From WHTK01 sp965197795 (lineage in GTDB: Bacteria > Chloroflexota > Dehalococcoidia > DSTF01 > WHTK01), in NCBI GenBank assembly GCA_965197795.1, contig OZ240228.1:1860001-1924000 (forward strand): a stretch of DNA of 64,000 bases. The letters run 5' to 3'. The translations under genes and the position numbers were made by a program. Below the pieces are notes generated by a model. That model was not told the DNA's origin. It made no database searches and was given only the letters and a program-made list of their open reading frames with translations. Positions 25,579-34,156 of this stretch are shown here, piece by piece (within the stretch, counting starts at the first letter, position 1; every line of letters starts with the position of its first letter).

Positions 25579-26775
25579 TCAGTGCGCCCCACCCTCCGTC
25601 TCGCGTGGAGGAGTCTCGGACGCCAGCGTCCGCAGCGCCTCCAGTGCCTGGCCTACTTCTTCCGTGGTGTTGAACGGCGCGGTGCTGAATCGGATCGCCG
25701 GCGGGAAGTTGACCGCCCGTACGGCGATGCGCCAGCGCTGCCAAAGCGCGTCGACCAGCTGTCGTGGTTCCCAGTTCTCTACGGTGACCGCGGTCAAACC
25801 ACACGTCGCGTCGCCGCTAATAGGCCCGGTGACACCACAGCCCGGTATCGCGGCAACACCCTGGCGCAGCTGATCGGCCAGCGCGTCGCAGTGGGTCTCG
25901 ACCTCCTCCAGTCCGATGTCCTGAAGCAGCTTGATCGCCGTGACGAATCCGGCCGTCAGCGCCGGGCTCTGCGAGGCGATACGAAAGCGCATCATAGAGT
26001 TAGCCCCAACTGGGCCATCCGCCGGCATGGCGCGGGCGTCGGCTACCGCGTGGGTGGTGAACAGCGGCGAGATGCGTCGCTGAGCTTCTTCGCTTATGTA
26101 AACAGCGCCGGTCGCGTTCGGGCCCAGCATCCACTTCTGCCCCGATATCGAGTACACGTCCACGCCGAGCGCTTTGACGTCGATGGCGAGCTGCCCGCCC
26201 GTCTGGGCGCCGTCCAGCGCCAGCAGCGCGCCCGATCGGTGTGCCGCTTCGGCCAGCTGTTTCGCCGGCAGCTTGAGGCCGCAGGAGTACTGCACGTGAC
26301 TCAGCCCCACCAGCTTCGTTTTCGGTGTGATCGCGCTGGCGATCAGCTCCAGCGCTTCACCGGAGCTGGCGTTGGCCGACACCTCGACGCGCTTCACGTC
26401 AACGCCGCGCTCCTCCAGGACGTTGGCCGGCGTTGCCAGGGCCGGGTGCTCAAGGTTGCACGTGACGAACTCGTCGCCGGGCTGCCAGTCGAGGCCGTAG
26501 ATCGCGAGGTTGATGCCCTCTGTCGTGCCGTGCGTCACGGCGACCTCGTCGACACTGGCGTTGAGCAGCGACGCCACGACCTGACGCGCCTCCTCAGTGA
26601 TCGCGCGTGTCTGGGCCAGGCCCTCGACGCTGGCCGGACCGACGGCAGCCTCGTTTTCGAAGACCTCGCGCATGCGGCTCAAGACGGGCTCGGGAGACGG
26701 GCCGGTGAAGCCCGTGTTCATGTAGATGACGTCGCGGGTGGCGCGGATCGACTCTCGCAGCGCGGTCAGGGTCAT
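25579..26775 (-). CDS. Aminotransferase class V / cysteine-desulfurase-like PLP enzyme
   Basis: A 398-residue fold-type-I PLP enzyme. Visible are THGTTEGINLAIYGLDW (phosphate-binding region), GLSHVQYSCGLKLP, LALDGAQTGGQL (aspartate to the pyridine ring) and the PLP lysine in SISGQKWMLGPNATGA. There is no active-site Cys loop of the NifS/IscS type that I can recognise, so an isopenicillin-N-epimerase-like or other transaminase role is as likely as desulfuration. I use ATG 26775 (MTLTALRESIRATRDVIYMN). It lies upstream of the VOC gene on the same strand with a spacer of about 160 bases. Confidence 0.85.
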   Translation of the reverse strand: MTLTALRESIRATRDVIYMNTGFTGPSPEPVLSRMREVFENEAAVGPASVEGLAQTRAITEEARQVVASLLNASVDEVAVTHGTTEGINLAIYGLDWQPGDEFVTCNLEHPALATPANVLEERGVDVKRVEVSANASSGEALELIASAITPKTKLVGLSHVQYSCGLKLPAKQLAEAAHRSGALLALDGAQTGGQLAIDVKALGVDVYSISGQKWMLGPNATGAVYISEEAQRRISPLFTTHAVADARAMPADGPVGANSMMRFRIASQSPALTAGFVTAIKLLQDIGLEEVETHCDALADQLRQGVAAIPGCGVTGPISGDATCGLTAVTVENWEPRQLVDALWQRWRIAVRAVNFPPAIRFSTAPFNTTEEVGQALEALRTLASETPPRETEGGAH

Positions 26776-26864
26776 ATGGCTTCCTTCGCTAAACTTGACG
26801 CGGGACGACCCATTATCGCATTCCTGGATTGCCGCTCCCAAACGCATGTGAGTAGCATGCTCGC

Positions 26865-27245
26865 GTGGAGATCATTCGGCCGTCCGGCTACACCCATGTC
26901 GACGTCGAGGCCAACGACAACACGCCGATGATGGCGCAGCAGGTTTACAAGAACCTCGGCCTGCCGTTTCGGGTCCGACAGGTCCGGATCTACGAGGGCA
27001 AACCACAGGGAAAGCTGCACAACGTTGCCGGTTGGTCCAGCAGCAATGGGGGCACAGCGGTGGAAGCCTACGCGGTGCACATCGAGGATTCCAGCGCCGG
27101 CGCGGCTTATCTGATTTACGGCAGCAATTGGGGCCTGCGCCTGCGTCCAGCCGAGTCCGGCCAACCCTGGGGCCTGGAAGACGCCGACCAGTTCGGCGAG
27201 ACCCACCTTGTACTCGCCTCGGACGAGGACCTCACTCGCGCTTGA
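26865..27245 (+). CDS. Small conserved protein of unknown function
   Basis: A 126-residue protein from GTG 26865, with MEIIRPSGYTHVDVEAND, QVYKNLGLPFRVRQVRIYEG, AVHIEDSSAGAAYLIYGSNWG and a final acidic segment. There is no signal peptide, membrane helix or known motif. It is divergent from the class V aminotransferase with a 90-base spacer and convergent with the fibronectin-type secreted protein, whose stop lies two bases beyond its own. I cannot assign a function. Confidence 0.55.
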   Translation: MEIIRPSGYTHVDVEANDNTPMMAQQVYKNLGLPFRVRQVRIYEGKPQGKLHNVAGWSSSNGGTAVEAYAVHIEDSSAGAAYLIYGSNWGLRLRPAESGQPWGLEDADQFGETHLVLASDEDLTRA

Positions 27246-27246
27246 T

Positions 27247-28519
27247 TTAGCTCGCCGTGAAGAAGTCGCTCCGCTGGCCGTTGACCTCAACCTCATAGGT
27301 CACGCCTTCGCTGAAGTCGCTCCCGAGACCGATGCTCCAGAGGTGCGTACCGGTGGAATTAGAGCACGTCGTCAGTGGAGTCTCGACCAGGTTCTCAACG
27401 GTGACCTCGATCCTGTCCCCGTCGCGTTCGATCTGATACTGCCCCGGCTGATGACAGCCGTTCGGCCGGTAGACGACGACTTCGGCACGATAAGTACCGT
27501 CCTCCGACTTGTACACGTCGACGTCGTCGACGCGAGCCAACTGCTCATCGAGATCACAGTCCGCCGTTACGAAATTCTTTGCATCGCTGTGGGCGTTGGC
27601 GTGGTAGTTCCAGGTGTAGACCCGCCAGACGTAGAACGTATCGCAGTCCAACCTATCAAGTTCGAGCTCCGGTTCCGTCAGGCCGCAGTGGTTCTCCCAG
27701 GTCTCGCCGAAGGAGAGCAGATTTGTCAGGTCTGAGGCCAAGTCGACGCAGTACCAGATGCTGTCCCTGCCAGGCGTCCAGGCCAGGCGTGTTAGATGTG
27801 GTGCGGCGAACAACGGCCGCAGCTCGGTTGGCGCCGTGATGCTGGTGGCGCAAGGCTGCGTGGTGACTTTGACCTGGGCGCTGTGACGGCCACCCTGTGT
27901 AGTCCAGGACCAGACTCGGACAAAGTATATTTGGCTGCAGTGCATGTCCTCCACGACGTGTGTGGTTGTCGTCATGCGGCAGCCGGAGTTGCGCCAGGAC
28001 CCGGTCTGATTCAAGAGGTCTTCCGGCGACGTGGCGTAGTCGAGGCAGTACCAGCGGTTGCCGTTGCCGGGCTGCCAGGACACGCGCACCGAGGTGTCCG
28101 ATATAGAAGAGCCCGCGACGTGAGTCGGGCCGGTTGCCTCGTACGGCAAGCATTCGGTGATGAAGGCAAAGAGTTCGCTGCGCACCCACTCGGAGCCGTT
28201 CGAGGTACTGACGCGGACGTAGTAGTTACGCTGCGGCTCCAGGTTGTTTACCGTCGCTTCTGACTGCGAAGCTGAAGGGACCACCGTGGATGTAAGGCGT
28301 CGAGAAGCCATCGTTTTTCAGCGAAATGTCGACCCATTGCTGGCCGGCGCCGGAAGGAGTCCAACTCAGTACCACCTGCACCGTAAAGCCCGCCGTGCAG
28401 GTTTGGCCTTCGACCGCGAGGTTGGTAGCTTCTGCCTCAGCAGCCACGTTGTGAGCGCCGCCGATCGTTTGGACCGCGATCAGGACAAACGCGGCGAGAA
28501 TTGCAAGTCTCAAGAGCAA
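27247..28519 (-). pseudogene. Secreted multi-domain fibronectin-III-like protein, one frameshift
   Basis: The N-terminus has a signal peptide (LLLRLAILAAFVLIAVQTIG). A run of beta-sandwich units of about 90-110 residues follows. Each unit has a WxPG-type turn and a repeated phrase: VSWQPGNGNRWYCLDYA, LAWTPGRDSIWYCVDLA, each followed by CSQIYFVRVWSW or CDTFYVWRVYTW. These resemble fibronectin type III repeats with paired cysteines. Frames switch near 28280-28284, where removing one extra base gives a single 423-residue protein. TTG 28519 with GGGGGAT upstream is the best start. It is probably a cell-surface or secreted binding protein. Confidence 0.6.
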
Positions 28520-28669
28520 GGTGGATCCCCCTGGGGTTAAGGCGCGGTTTCTGTGATCTGGTCGAGGCTGTGGGGGCCTGCCCTTTATAACAATCAATAA
28601 TTAATCAAGTAGCCGTCTCCTCGGCTCCGCCTTCGCGACCTTGAGGGCCGTGCGGTGCGCTGCCAATAG

Positions 28670-28703
28670 AAAAGAGGGCGAGCCTTCCGGCCCACCCCCT
28701 TTT
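28670..28703 (-). terminator. Bidirectional terminator-like hairpin
   Basis: An imperfect G/C-rich stem (AAAAGAGGGCGAGCC against GGCCCACCCCCTTTT) around TTCC, with AAAA and TTTT at the two ends so that both strands end in a T run. It lies 24 bases past the stop of the amidohydrolase gene. Confidence 0.65.
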
Positions 28704-28726
28704 GAGTGCCTGCTACCCGGTCTGTG

Positions 28727-29752
28727 TTACTTGACCTTCGCGAAGGCCGGAACGACCTTGGCCGGGGTGTTGTGGATGATGTCCATGCGGTCGCTGTCCG
28801 TCAGGTAAGCAGCTTCCTGAAGCGTCGGGATGACGTCGTCGCCGCTGCGGCCCGTGCGCGGGTCGACGTGGCGACCGGAGCCCGGAGCCTCGGTGCCGAA
28901 GACCATCTGGGAGACACCCTTCTGCGCGATGGCGGCCTGCAGGAAGGTCGGCTCATAGGCACAGGTGTCGAAGAACAGGTTCTTGCTCGTGTCGCGCTGG
29001 AAGTTGTGGTTGTCCGTGGGCGCGAACCGGCTCAGCGCTCCGCCACAGTGGCAGACGATGACCTTGAGCTCGGGGTAGCGATCGAATACGTCGCTGAAGC
29101 CGAGCAGCTGCGTAGCGATGAACTGCTCAACCAGGAAGCCGACCTGGTAGTTCTGGTTGATGATCGAAAGCCGAGGGTCCTGGCTGTTTGTTCCGTGGAC
29201 GATGATCGGCAGGCTGTCACGCTGGCACTTCTCGTAAAGCGCGTTCCAGTACGGCTTGTCCATGCCGGGCGTGCGGCGCAGACCCTCGGGGTCGGGGCCG
29301 ACGTAGACGGACATGGCGCCCCATTCCTTCTGGCAACGCTCGATCTCATCCAGGACGTGCGTCGTGTCTTCCTGGTTGGGATCCTGCGGCAGCTGCATGG
29401 AGGTGAGGAAGCGCTCTGGGAAGAAGGAGACCTGCTTGCCGATGGCGTCGTTGGTCAGCCGAGTCCAGGCCTTGAGGAGGTCCATTGGCATCCAGCCCAT
29501 CATCATGAACGGGCGCGGCCCAATGATCTGGACGTCGATGTTGCGCGCGTCCATGTACTCGACGTGACCCTTGAGGACGGTCTGCTTGAAGTTCTCATCC
29601 TGCAGCGGCCCTGGCCGGCGGTCGTTCGGCTGCATCAACACGCTCTGTGCTGATGGGGTGTTCGACGCCAGCAGACCTGTCGCGCCTGCTCTGTAGGCGT
29701 CAGGCGCCGTGACGTGCCCGTGCACACAATATACTTTCTCGCCGTTATACAC
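28727..29752 (-). CDS. Amidohydrolase family protein (amidohydrolase_2/ACMSD-like)
   Basis: A 341-residue TIM-barrel metal hydrolase or decarboxylase. The HxH metal motif near the N-terminus (YCVHGHVTAP), a middle histidine (SLPIIVHGTNS), KVIVCHCGGALSRF and a late aspartate/glutamate region (MVFGTEAPGSG) match the amidohydrolase_2 group, which includes gamma-resorcylate and ACMS decarboxylases. GTG 29752 is chosen because GAAAGGAAAG lies just before it and the metal motif follows at the usual distance; the longer open frame has no ribosome site. This fits the aromatic-catabolism theme of the region. The 296 bases upstream hold no gene I can support. Confidence 0.82.
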   Translation of the reverse strand: MYNGEKVYCVHGHVTAPDAYRAGATGLLASNTPSAQSVLMQPNDRRPGPLQDENFKQTVLKGHVEYMDARNIDVQIIGPRPFMMMGWMPMDLLKAWTRLTNDAIGKQVSFFPERFLTSMQLPQDPNQEDTTHVLDEIERCQKEWGAMSVYVGPDPEGLRRTPGMDKPYWNALYEKCQRDSLPIIVHGTNSQDPRLSIINQNYQVGFLVEQFIATQLLGFSDVFDRYPELKVIVCHCGGALSRFAPTDNHNFQRDTSKNLFFDTCAYEPTFLQAAIAQKGVSQMVFGTEAPGSGRHVDPRTGRSGDDVIPTLQEAAYLTDSDRMDIIHNTPAKVVPAFAKVK

Positions 29753-30048
29753 GCTTCTTTCCTTTCTCCATTGGCCTATGCGGCCTCTAACGTAAGGAAG
29801 CTGCGGGGGAAAACTGTGGACGAGGAAATCATCCCGGGGTTGGCCGGACAGCCTGGCTAAACCTTGGCGGGCGTAGTCTATCACTGCTGGGAAGCCCAAG
29901 ACCACACTTGTCGAAAACTTGATTCGACAACCCCGGTCAACACCCGCTTCGCCTAGCTTCAGCAGCTGGAGGGCATCTGCGCCCGCACATCTATTCGGGG
30001 CTGAAATCGCAGGGATCTTGGCCTCGCGTGTTACTCGCTGCTGCCTGC

Positions 30049-30801
30049 CTAGCGGGGCAAAGACTGGTCGATCACGTGAACCTCGCCGAGGTCATCCAGG
30101 CGTCCGCCCGTCTGGAATAGCACGGCGAGCTCCTGATCGAGGACGACACCGTCCCAGAGCTCCGTGAATGGCAAAGTGCGGCCCGCGAAGGCGCCCTGTA
30201 CCCAGAACACGAGGAGCTCTCGCTGCAGCCCTGCTCCGCGGTCGACGATGGCGCTGAGAATGATGCCCTCCTTGGCGCAAGACAGGTTCTGGGCTGGGAA
30301 GGCTTTCTGGGTGCAGCTGAACGCGTACAGGGTCAGTTCGCCGGAGCCGACCTCGTCCTCGGCATCCGGCTGAATCGCCTCAGTGAAGGACTGCAACTTG
30401 GCGCGCACCAACTCGGGCCGTACAACTGACGCATCGCTGTAGCGGCGCGCGATCGGGTATCCCGACAGACCCTCGTCCGTCGCGACGCGGTCGCATAGTG
30501 GCGACGGCGCGTCCGGGTGCCCCGGCCCGGGACGGATGTAGAAGCTGGGCGCGCCGAAAGACATCACGGCGTCCACGAAGCCACGCTGCAACGCACGCTC
30601 GATACCCTGGCCCAGGATGCAGCTCGCCTCGCCGTAAGGGCAGTCCTGGATCGCGACCAGCGTCCCTTCGGGCAGCAAAGCGTCGGTTTCTGCCGCGTTG
30701 TTGAAGCGGTCTTCCTGTTGGGCCGACACGTAGGCGCCGCCGATCACGAGGGCGATTGCCAGCACCGCCAGGATCATGTTGCGGCGCGACATCTTGCTCA
30801 C
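30049..30801 (-). CDS. Exported or membrane-anchored protein of unknown function
   Basis: A 250-residue protein with an N-terminal signal anchor (MILAVLAIALVIGGAYVSAQ) and an otherwise soluble sequence with cysteine pairs (IQDCPYGEASCIL, FSCTQKAFPAQNLSC). A disulfide-stabilised extracytoplasmic fold is likely (inference). Segments such as VDAVMSFGAPSFYIRPGP and LLVFWVQGAFAGRTLPF do not match a family I know. It is divergent from the HhH gene at 30899; a 7-bp inverted repeat lies in the spacer. Confidence 0.65.
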   Translation of the reverse strand: MSKMSRRNMILAVLAIALVIGGAYVSAQQEDRFNNAAETDALLPEGTLVAIQDCPYGEASCILGQGIERALQRGFVDAVMSFGAPSFYIRPGPGHPDAPSPLCDRVATDEGLSGYPIARRYSDASVVRPELVRAKLQSFTEAIQPDAEDEVGSGELTLYAFSCTQKAFPAQNLSCAKEGIILSAIVDRGAGLQRELLVFWVQGAFAGRTLPFTELWDGVVLDQELAVLFQTGGRLDDLGEVHVIDQSLPR

Positions 30802-30843
30802 AAAGTGTATTCTACGGAAGAGGACGCTCGCGGAGCTTAAATT

Positions 30844-30864
30844 CCTGACACCCGGCCTGTCAGG
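30844..30864. promoter_or_regulatory. Inverted repeat in a divergent promoter region
   Basis: CCTGACA and TGTCAGG are perfect 7-base arms around CCCGGCC, between the starts of the divergent genes at 30801 and 30899. There is no T run, so an operator is more likely than a terminator. Which protein binds is unknown. Confidence 0.35.
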
Positions 30865-30898
30865 AGGACCACGCTATCCTGAGCGCGAGAGGTGAGTT

Positions 30899-31189
30899 AT
30901 GCCGGCGACTGACAGAAACCTCAAGCGTCTTGAGGACGTCCCGAACGTCGGCAAAGCGATCGCAGCCGACTTGCGCTACCTCGGCATCGAAGCGCCGTCA
31001 GACCTCGCTGGCAGGAATCCGTACGAGCTCTACGACACGCTGTGCGCCCGCACCGGCATGCGCCACGATCCTTGCCTGCTCTACACGTTTATCGCCGCCG
31101 TGCGCTACGTCGAGGGCGGCCCGAAGCTGCCTTGGTGGGCTTTCACCGCGGAACGCAAGCACACCCTGGCGAGTCGGAAGCCCGCCTAG
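30899..31189 (+). CDS. Helix-hairpin-helix protein of the Cdd1/pathogenicity-locus type
   Basis: A 96-residue protein with one helix-hairpin-helix motif (LEDVPNVGKAIAADLRYLGI) followed by DLAGRNPYELYDTLCARTG and RHDPCLLYTFIAAVRYVEGG. This arrangement is that of the small Cdd1 (pathogenicity locus) family, predicted to bind DNA or mediate protein contacts. Start and ribosome site (GAGAGGTG just before the ATG) are good. Its stop is shared with the convergent ThDP enzyme in a CTAG. Confidence 0.85.
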   Translation: MPATDRNLKRLEDVPNVGKAIAADLRYLGIEAPSDLAGRNPYELYDTLCARTGMRHDPCLLYTFIAAVRYVEGGPKLPWWAFTAERKHTLASRKPA

Positions 31190-32886
31190 GAGCCGATGAT
31201 GCTGAGCAGCGCCTGGCGCTTCTCGACCTTGACGGCGTGCAGCGCCCGCTCGAAGGCGCCCGGCAGCTCCGCCGGGTCCTCGACGCGCTCGCCGTAGCCG
31301 CCTGCGGCCTGGCAGACCATCTCGAAGTCCATCGACGGCGAGAGGTCGCTGAAGGGTCGCTTGTCCGTCGTCTCCTGCCAACCGTCCGGGTAGACAGACC
31401 TTGTTGCGGACTGCACGGCGTTCCAGCGCGAGTTGTTCCAGATCACGTACAACACCGGCAGGTTCATCCGGCGCGACACCCAGTGCCCCGCCTCCGGCAC
31501 GCCGAACATGTACGAGCCGTCGCCGATCGTGGCGACGACGGTGCGCTCCGGCGCGGCGAGCTTGCAGCCCAGGGCGGCGCCGACGCCCCAACCCAGGACC
31601 CCGGCAGACGAGACGCCGTAGAACTGGTTCGGGCTGGTGAACTCGAACTGCGATGGGTCAAGGCCCAGCTCGCTGATCACGGTGGTGTTTTCGTCGCGCA
31701 GCTGCTCGAAGCAGTAGGAAGCCCACGCCTTGCTGATCGGCCGCTCGTCCTTGCCGGCCAGCGCGCGCTGGCGAGCACCGTCGCGGACCTTCTGGTGATT
31801 CTCCGCCAGCCTTTCGCCGCGCGCCGCGATCGTCGCCTTGTCCAGCTTCTGCTTCTTTACCGCCCCGATCAGCGCTTCGATCGTGTAGCGCGGCATGCCG
31901 GTCAGGTTGACGTGTACCGGGAAGCTGCGTAGCGGGAAGTTCGTGAACAGCGGGTCGACGCCCATCCCAACCACGGTCGCGTTCTCGTTTGGGCCGGCGC
32001 CGGACGATGGCGTCCACGGCACGTCCTGCTCGAACACCAGCACGACGTCGGCCTGGCTCAGCGCTGGGCCGGCCATGCCGCCCTGGTGCAGCGGGTGCGT
32101 CACCGGGAAGTTCATGTAGGAGCCGCCGCTGTAAACCGCCATGTTCAACATTTCGGCCAGCTTGACCAGCTGAGGCACTGCTTCAGGGTCTCGCCCCAGC
32201 ATGGAGGTCAACGCGATCGGGTTCTTCGCGCCGGCCAGCAGGCGTGCGACCTCATGGATCGACTCCGGCGAAGCCATGCCGACGTTGGGCTGCATGCGAG
32301 GCCGCTCCGAGTACTCGAACGTCTCGACCTCGGTGGCCAGGACCTCGCGCGGCAGGCTGAGATAGACGGGGCCCTGCGGCTCAGACTGCGTAATCGCCAG
32401 CGCCCGGTCGACGACGCCTTCCAGGTCGACGCCGGGGCGCAGCTCGTAGTCCCACTTCACCCACTCACGCACCATGCTGCCCTGGTCGCGGGACTCCTGG
32501 GCCCAGTGGATGCCGCCGTTGCGCGAGCCCTTCATGCCGCTCTCCGTCAGCGGTGTGCGGCCGGCCGAGAACAGCATCGGCACGTTGCTGGCCCGCGCGT
32601 TGATCAGCCCGCCTGTCGCGTTGGCCGTGCCCGGCAGCGTGTGTACCATGACGACCTGCGGTTTGCGCGTCACCATCGCGTAGCCCGCCGCCATCGCCAT
32701 CGCGGTGATCTCGTGCGGCACCGTCACGGGCTTCGGGACCGGCAGCTCCTGCTCTAACCGCTTGGCGAAGGCCTCGACGATCGGGCCGAAGTCGGTGCCG
32801 CCGTTGCCGAAAAAGTAATCGACGCCGCGCGCCGCGAGAAGCTCGACGTACGCCTCGGCGGTGGATTCGACTGCAACCTGCTTCAT
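31186..32886 (-). CDS. Thiamine-diphosphate-dependent enzyme (acetolactate synthase/benzoylformate decarboxylase family)
   Basis: A 566-residue ThDP enzyme with the three usual domains. The N-terminal Pyr domain carries VPHEITAMAMAAGYA, whose glutamate activates the cofactor. The middle domain includes LLAGAKNPIALTSMLG. The C-terminal PP domain carries the metal/ThDP motif from GDGSYMFGVPEAG to YVIWNN. ATG 32886 is chosen; the frame before it has no ribosome site. Absence of an adjacent small regulatory subunit argues against a true IlvB. A 2-keto-acid decarboxylase or oxalyl-CoA-decarboxylase-like role is possible. Confidence 0.88.
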   Translation of the reverse strand: MKQVAVESTAEAYVELLAARGVDYFFGNGGTDFGPIVEAFAKRLEQELPVPKPVTVPHEITAMAMAAGYAMVTRKPQVVMVHTLPGTANATGGLINARASNVPMLFSAGRTPLTESGMKGSRNGGIHWAQESRDQGSMVREWVKWDYELRPGVDLEGVVDRALAITQSEPQGPVYLSLPREVLATEVETFEYSERPRMQPNVGMASPESIHEVARLLAGAKNPIALTSMLGRDPEAVPQLVKLAEMLNMAVYSGGSYMNFPVTHPLHQGGMAGPALSQADVVLVFEQDVPWTPSSGAGPNENATVVGMGVDPLFTNFPLRSFPVHVNLTGMPRYTIEALIGAVKKQKLDKATIAARGERLAENHQKVRDGARQRALAGKDERPISKAWASYCFEQLRDENTTVISELGLDPSQFEFTSPNQFYGVSSAGVLGWGVGAALGCKLAAPERTVVATIGDGSYMFGVPEAGHWVSRRMNLPVLYVIWNNSRWNAVQSATRSVYPDGWQETTDKRPFSDLSPSMDFEMVCQAAGGYGERVEDPAELPGAFERALHAVKVEKRQALLSIIGS

Positions 32887-32991
32887 GCTCGCACCCCTTT
32901 TGCTACGCGTCGCGGGTCGAAAGCCCGCCGGCAATTGAGGGCGCTATTCTACGACGCCGCGAGGAGCGTGGACAGCATTGCCCTGGTCGGC

Positions 32992-34098
32992 CTACTCCGG
33001 GCCCGGGCTCTCCTCCAGAGTGCGCGCTTCCGTGTCCGGCTCTGAGTAATCCCTGGGCGTGACGCTGGGCACGGCGGTCCTAACGTCGGCTACGCCCATC
33101 AGCGCCGCCGTCGTATCGAGGTGCAGCGTCCGCTGCGGGTACGGGATCACGATGCCCTCTTCGTCGAATGCCCTCTTGAGCCGCAGCCGCAGGTGTCCCG
33201 TCAGGGCCCACTGCTCCAGCGGGACCGTCTCGCCCAGGACCTTTATGTCAATTGACGAGTCACCAAAGTTGTCGACCCGCAGCACCTGCGGCGCTGACTT
33301 GATCTTGGGCGCGAACTCGGGCTCCTCGGCGAAGGCCAGGCCGACGCGGTTGATCACCGAGATGACGTGGTCGAGGTTCGATTCGTAGGCCACGCCGATC
33401 GTGAGGTTGATGCGCGAGTAGTCCTTGGTCCAGTTGCTCGACACCTCAATGCTGCTATGCGGGATGAAGTGCACCGTGCCGTCGAGGTCACGCAGGACGG
33501 TGCGCCGCAGGTTCAGGTCCTCGACGATGCCCGTGATACCGGCGATGGTCACCACGTCGCCTCTGCCGTACTCGTTGTCCATCAGGATGAAGATGCCGTT
33601 GATCATGTCCTTGACCAGGCTCTGGGCGCCGAAGCCAACCGCCAGGCCGATGAGGCCCAGTCCGGCGATCAGCGGCGCGACGTTGATTCCCGCCTCGGTC
33701 ATCAGGATGATGCCGGTCAACGCCACGATCACGAGCACGGCGGTCCGGTAAAGGACGTGCGACAGCGTCTCGATGCGCTGTTCGATCTCGTCCGGCGGCT
33801 CGCCCTTCATCTGTTCCCGGACGCCGACGCGAATCAGCGGGTTGATGAGACGCTGCAGCAGCCAGAGGCCAACGAAGGCAACGAGGACGATCAGGCCGAC
33901 GCGAATTGCCGCCTCGATGGCGTCGTCGCGGAGCTGGTCGTCGAAGGTTATGAGGAATGGAAGAAAGGGAAGGATAAGCCGGCCTCCTGCCTCGGTTAGT
34001 CGATTGAAAGTGACAGGTAACGAGTCACCGGCCCAATTATAGAATCGAGCCGCAACCAGGGGGGCCGAAAGCGAGTACCCAACGCCCGACCAGCGCAC
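32992..34098 (-). CDS. Small-conductance mechanosensitive channel (MscS family)
   Basis: A protein of up to 368 residues with hydrophobic segments at about 75-95 (VGLIVLVAFVGLWLL), 130-150 (AVLVIVALTGIILMTEA) and a pore helix (VAPLIAGLGLIGLAVGFGAQSLVKDMINGIFIL). The MscS beta domain follows (YGRGDVVTIAGITGIVEDLNLRRTVLRD). It opens under membrane tension to release osmolytes. The start is uncertain: GTG 34098 opens the frame, but the first 50 residues are not typical and a start inside them is likely. A proline/glutamate-rich C-tail is variable in the family. Confidence 0.88.
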   Translation of the reverse strand: MRWSGVGYSLSAPLVAARFYNWAGDSLPVTFNRLTEAGGRLILPFLPFLITFDDQLRDDAIEAAIRVGLIVLVAFVGLWLLQRLINPLIRVGVREQMKGEPPDEIEQRIETLSHVLYRTAVLVIVALTGIILMTEAGINVAPLIAGLGLIGLAVGFGAQSLVKDMINGIFILMDNEYGRGDVVTIAGITGIVEDLNLRRTVLRDLDGTVHFIPHSSIEVSSNWTKDYSRINLTIGVAYESNLDHVISVINRVGLAFAEEPEFAPKIKSAPQVLRVDNFGDSSIDIKVLGETVPLEQWALTGHLRLRLKRAFDEEGIVIPYPQRTLHLDTTAALMGVADVRTAVPSVTPRDYSEPDTEARTLEESPGPE

Positions 34099-34156
34099 TT
34101 TCTTGTTCCTTGTTCCGGCGAAGTTCTAAGATCGATTGTCAGGGGGTTCGACCATC

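Noticed and set aside
25435..26931. Very long plus-strand open frame opposite the class V aminotransferase
   Set aside because: It covers a gene with an evident PLP lysine motif on the minus strand. The translation has no family features and no ribosome site.
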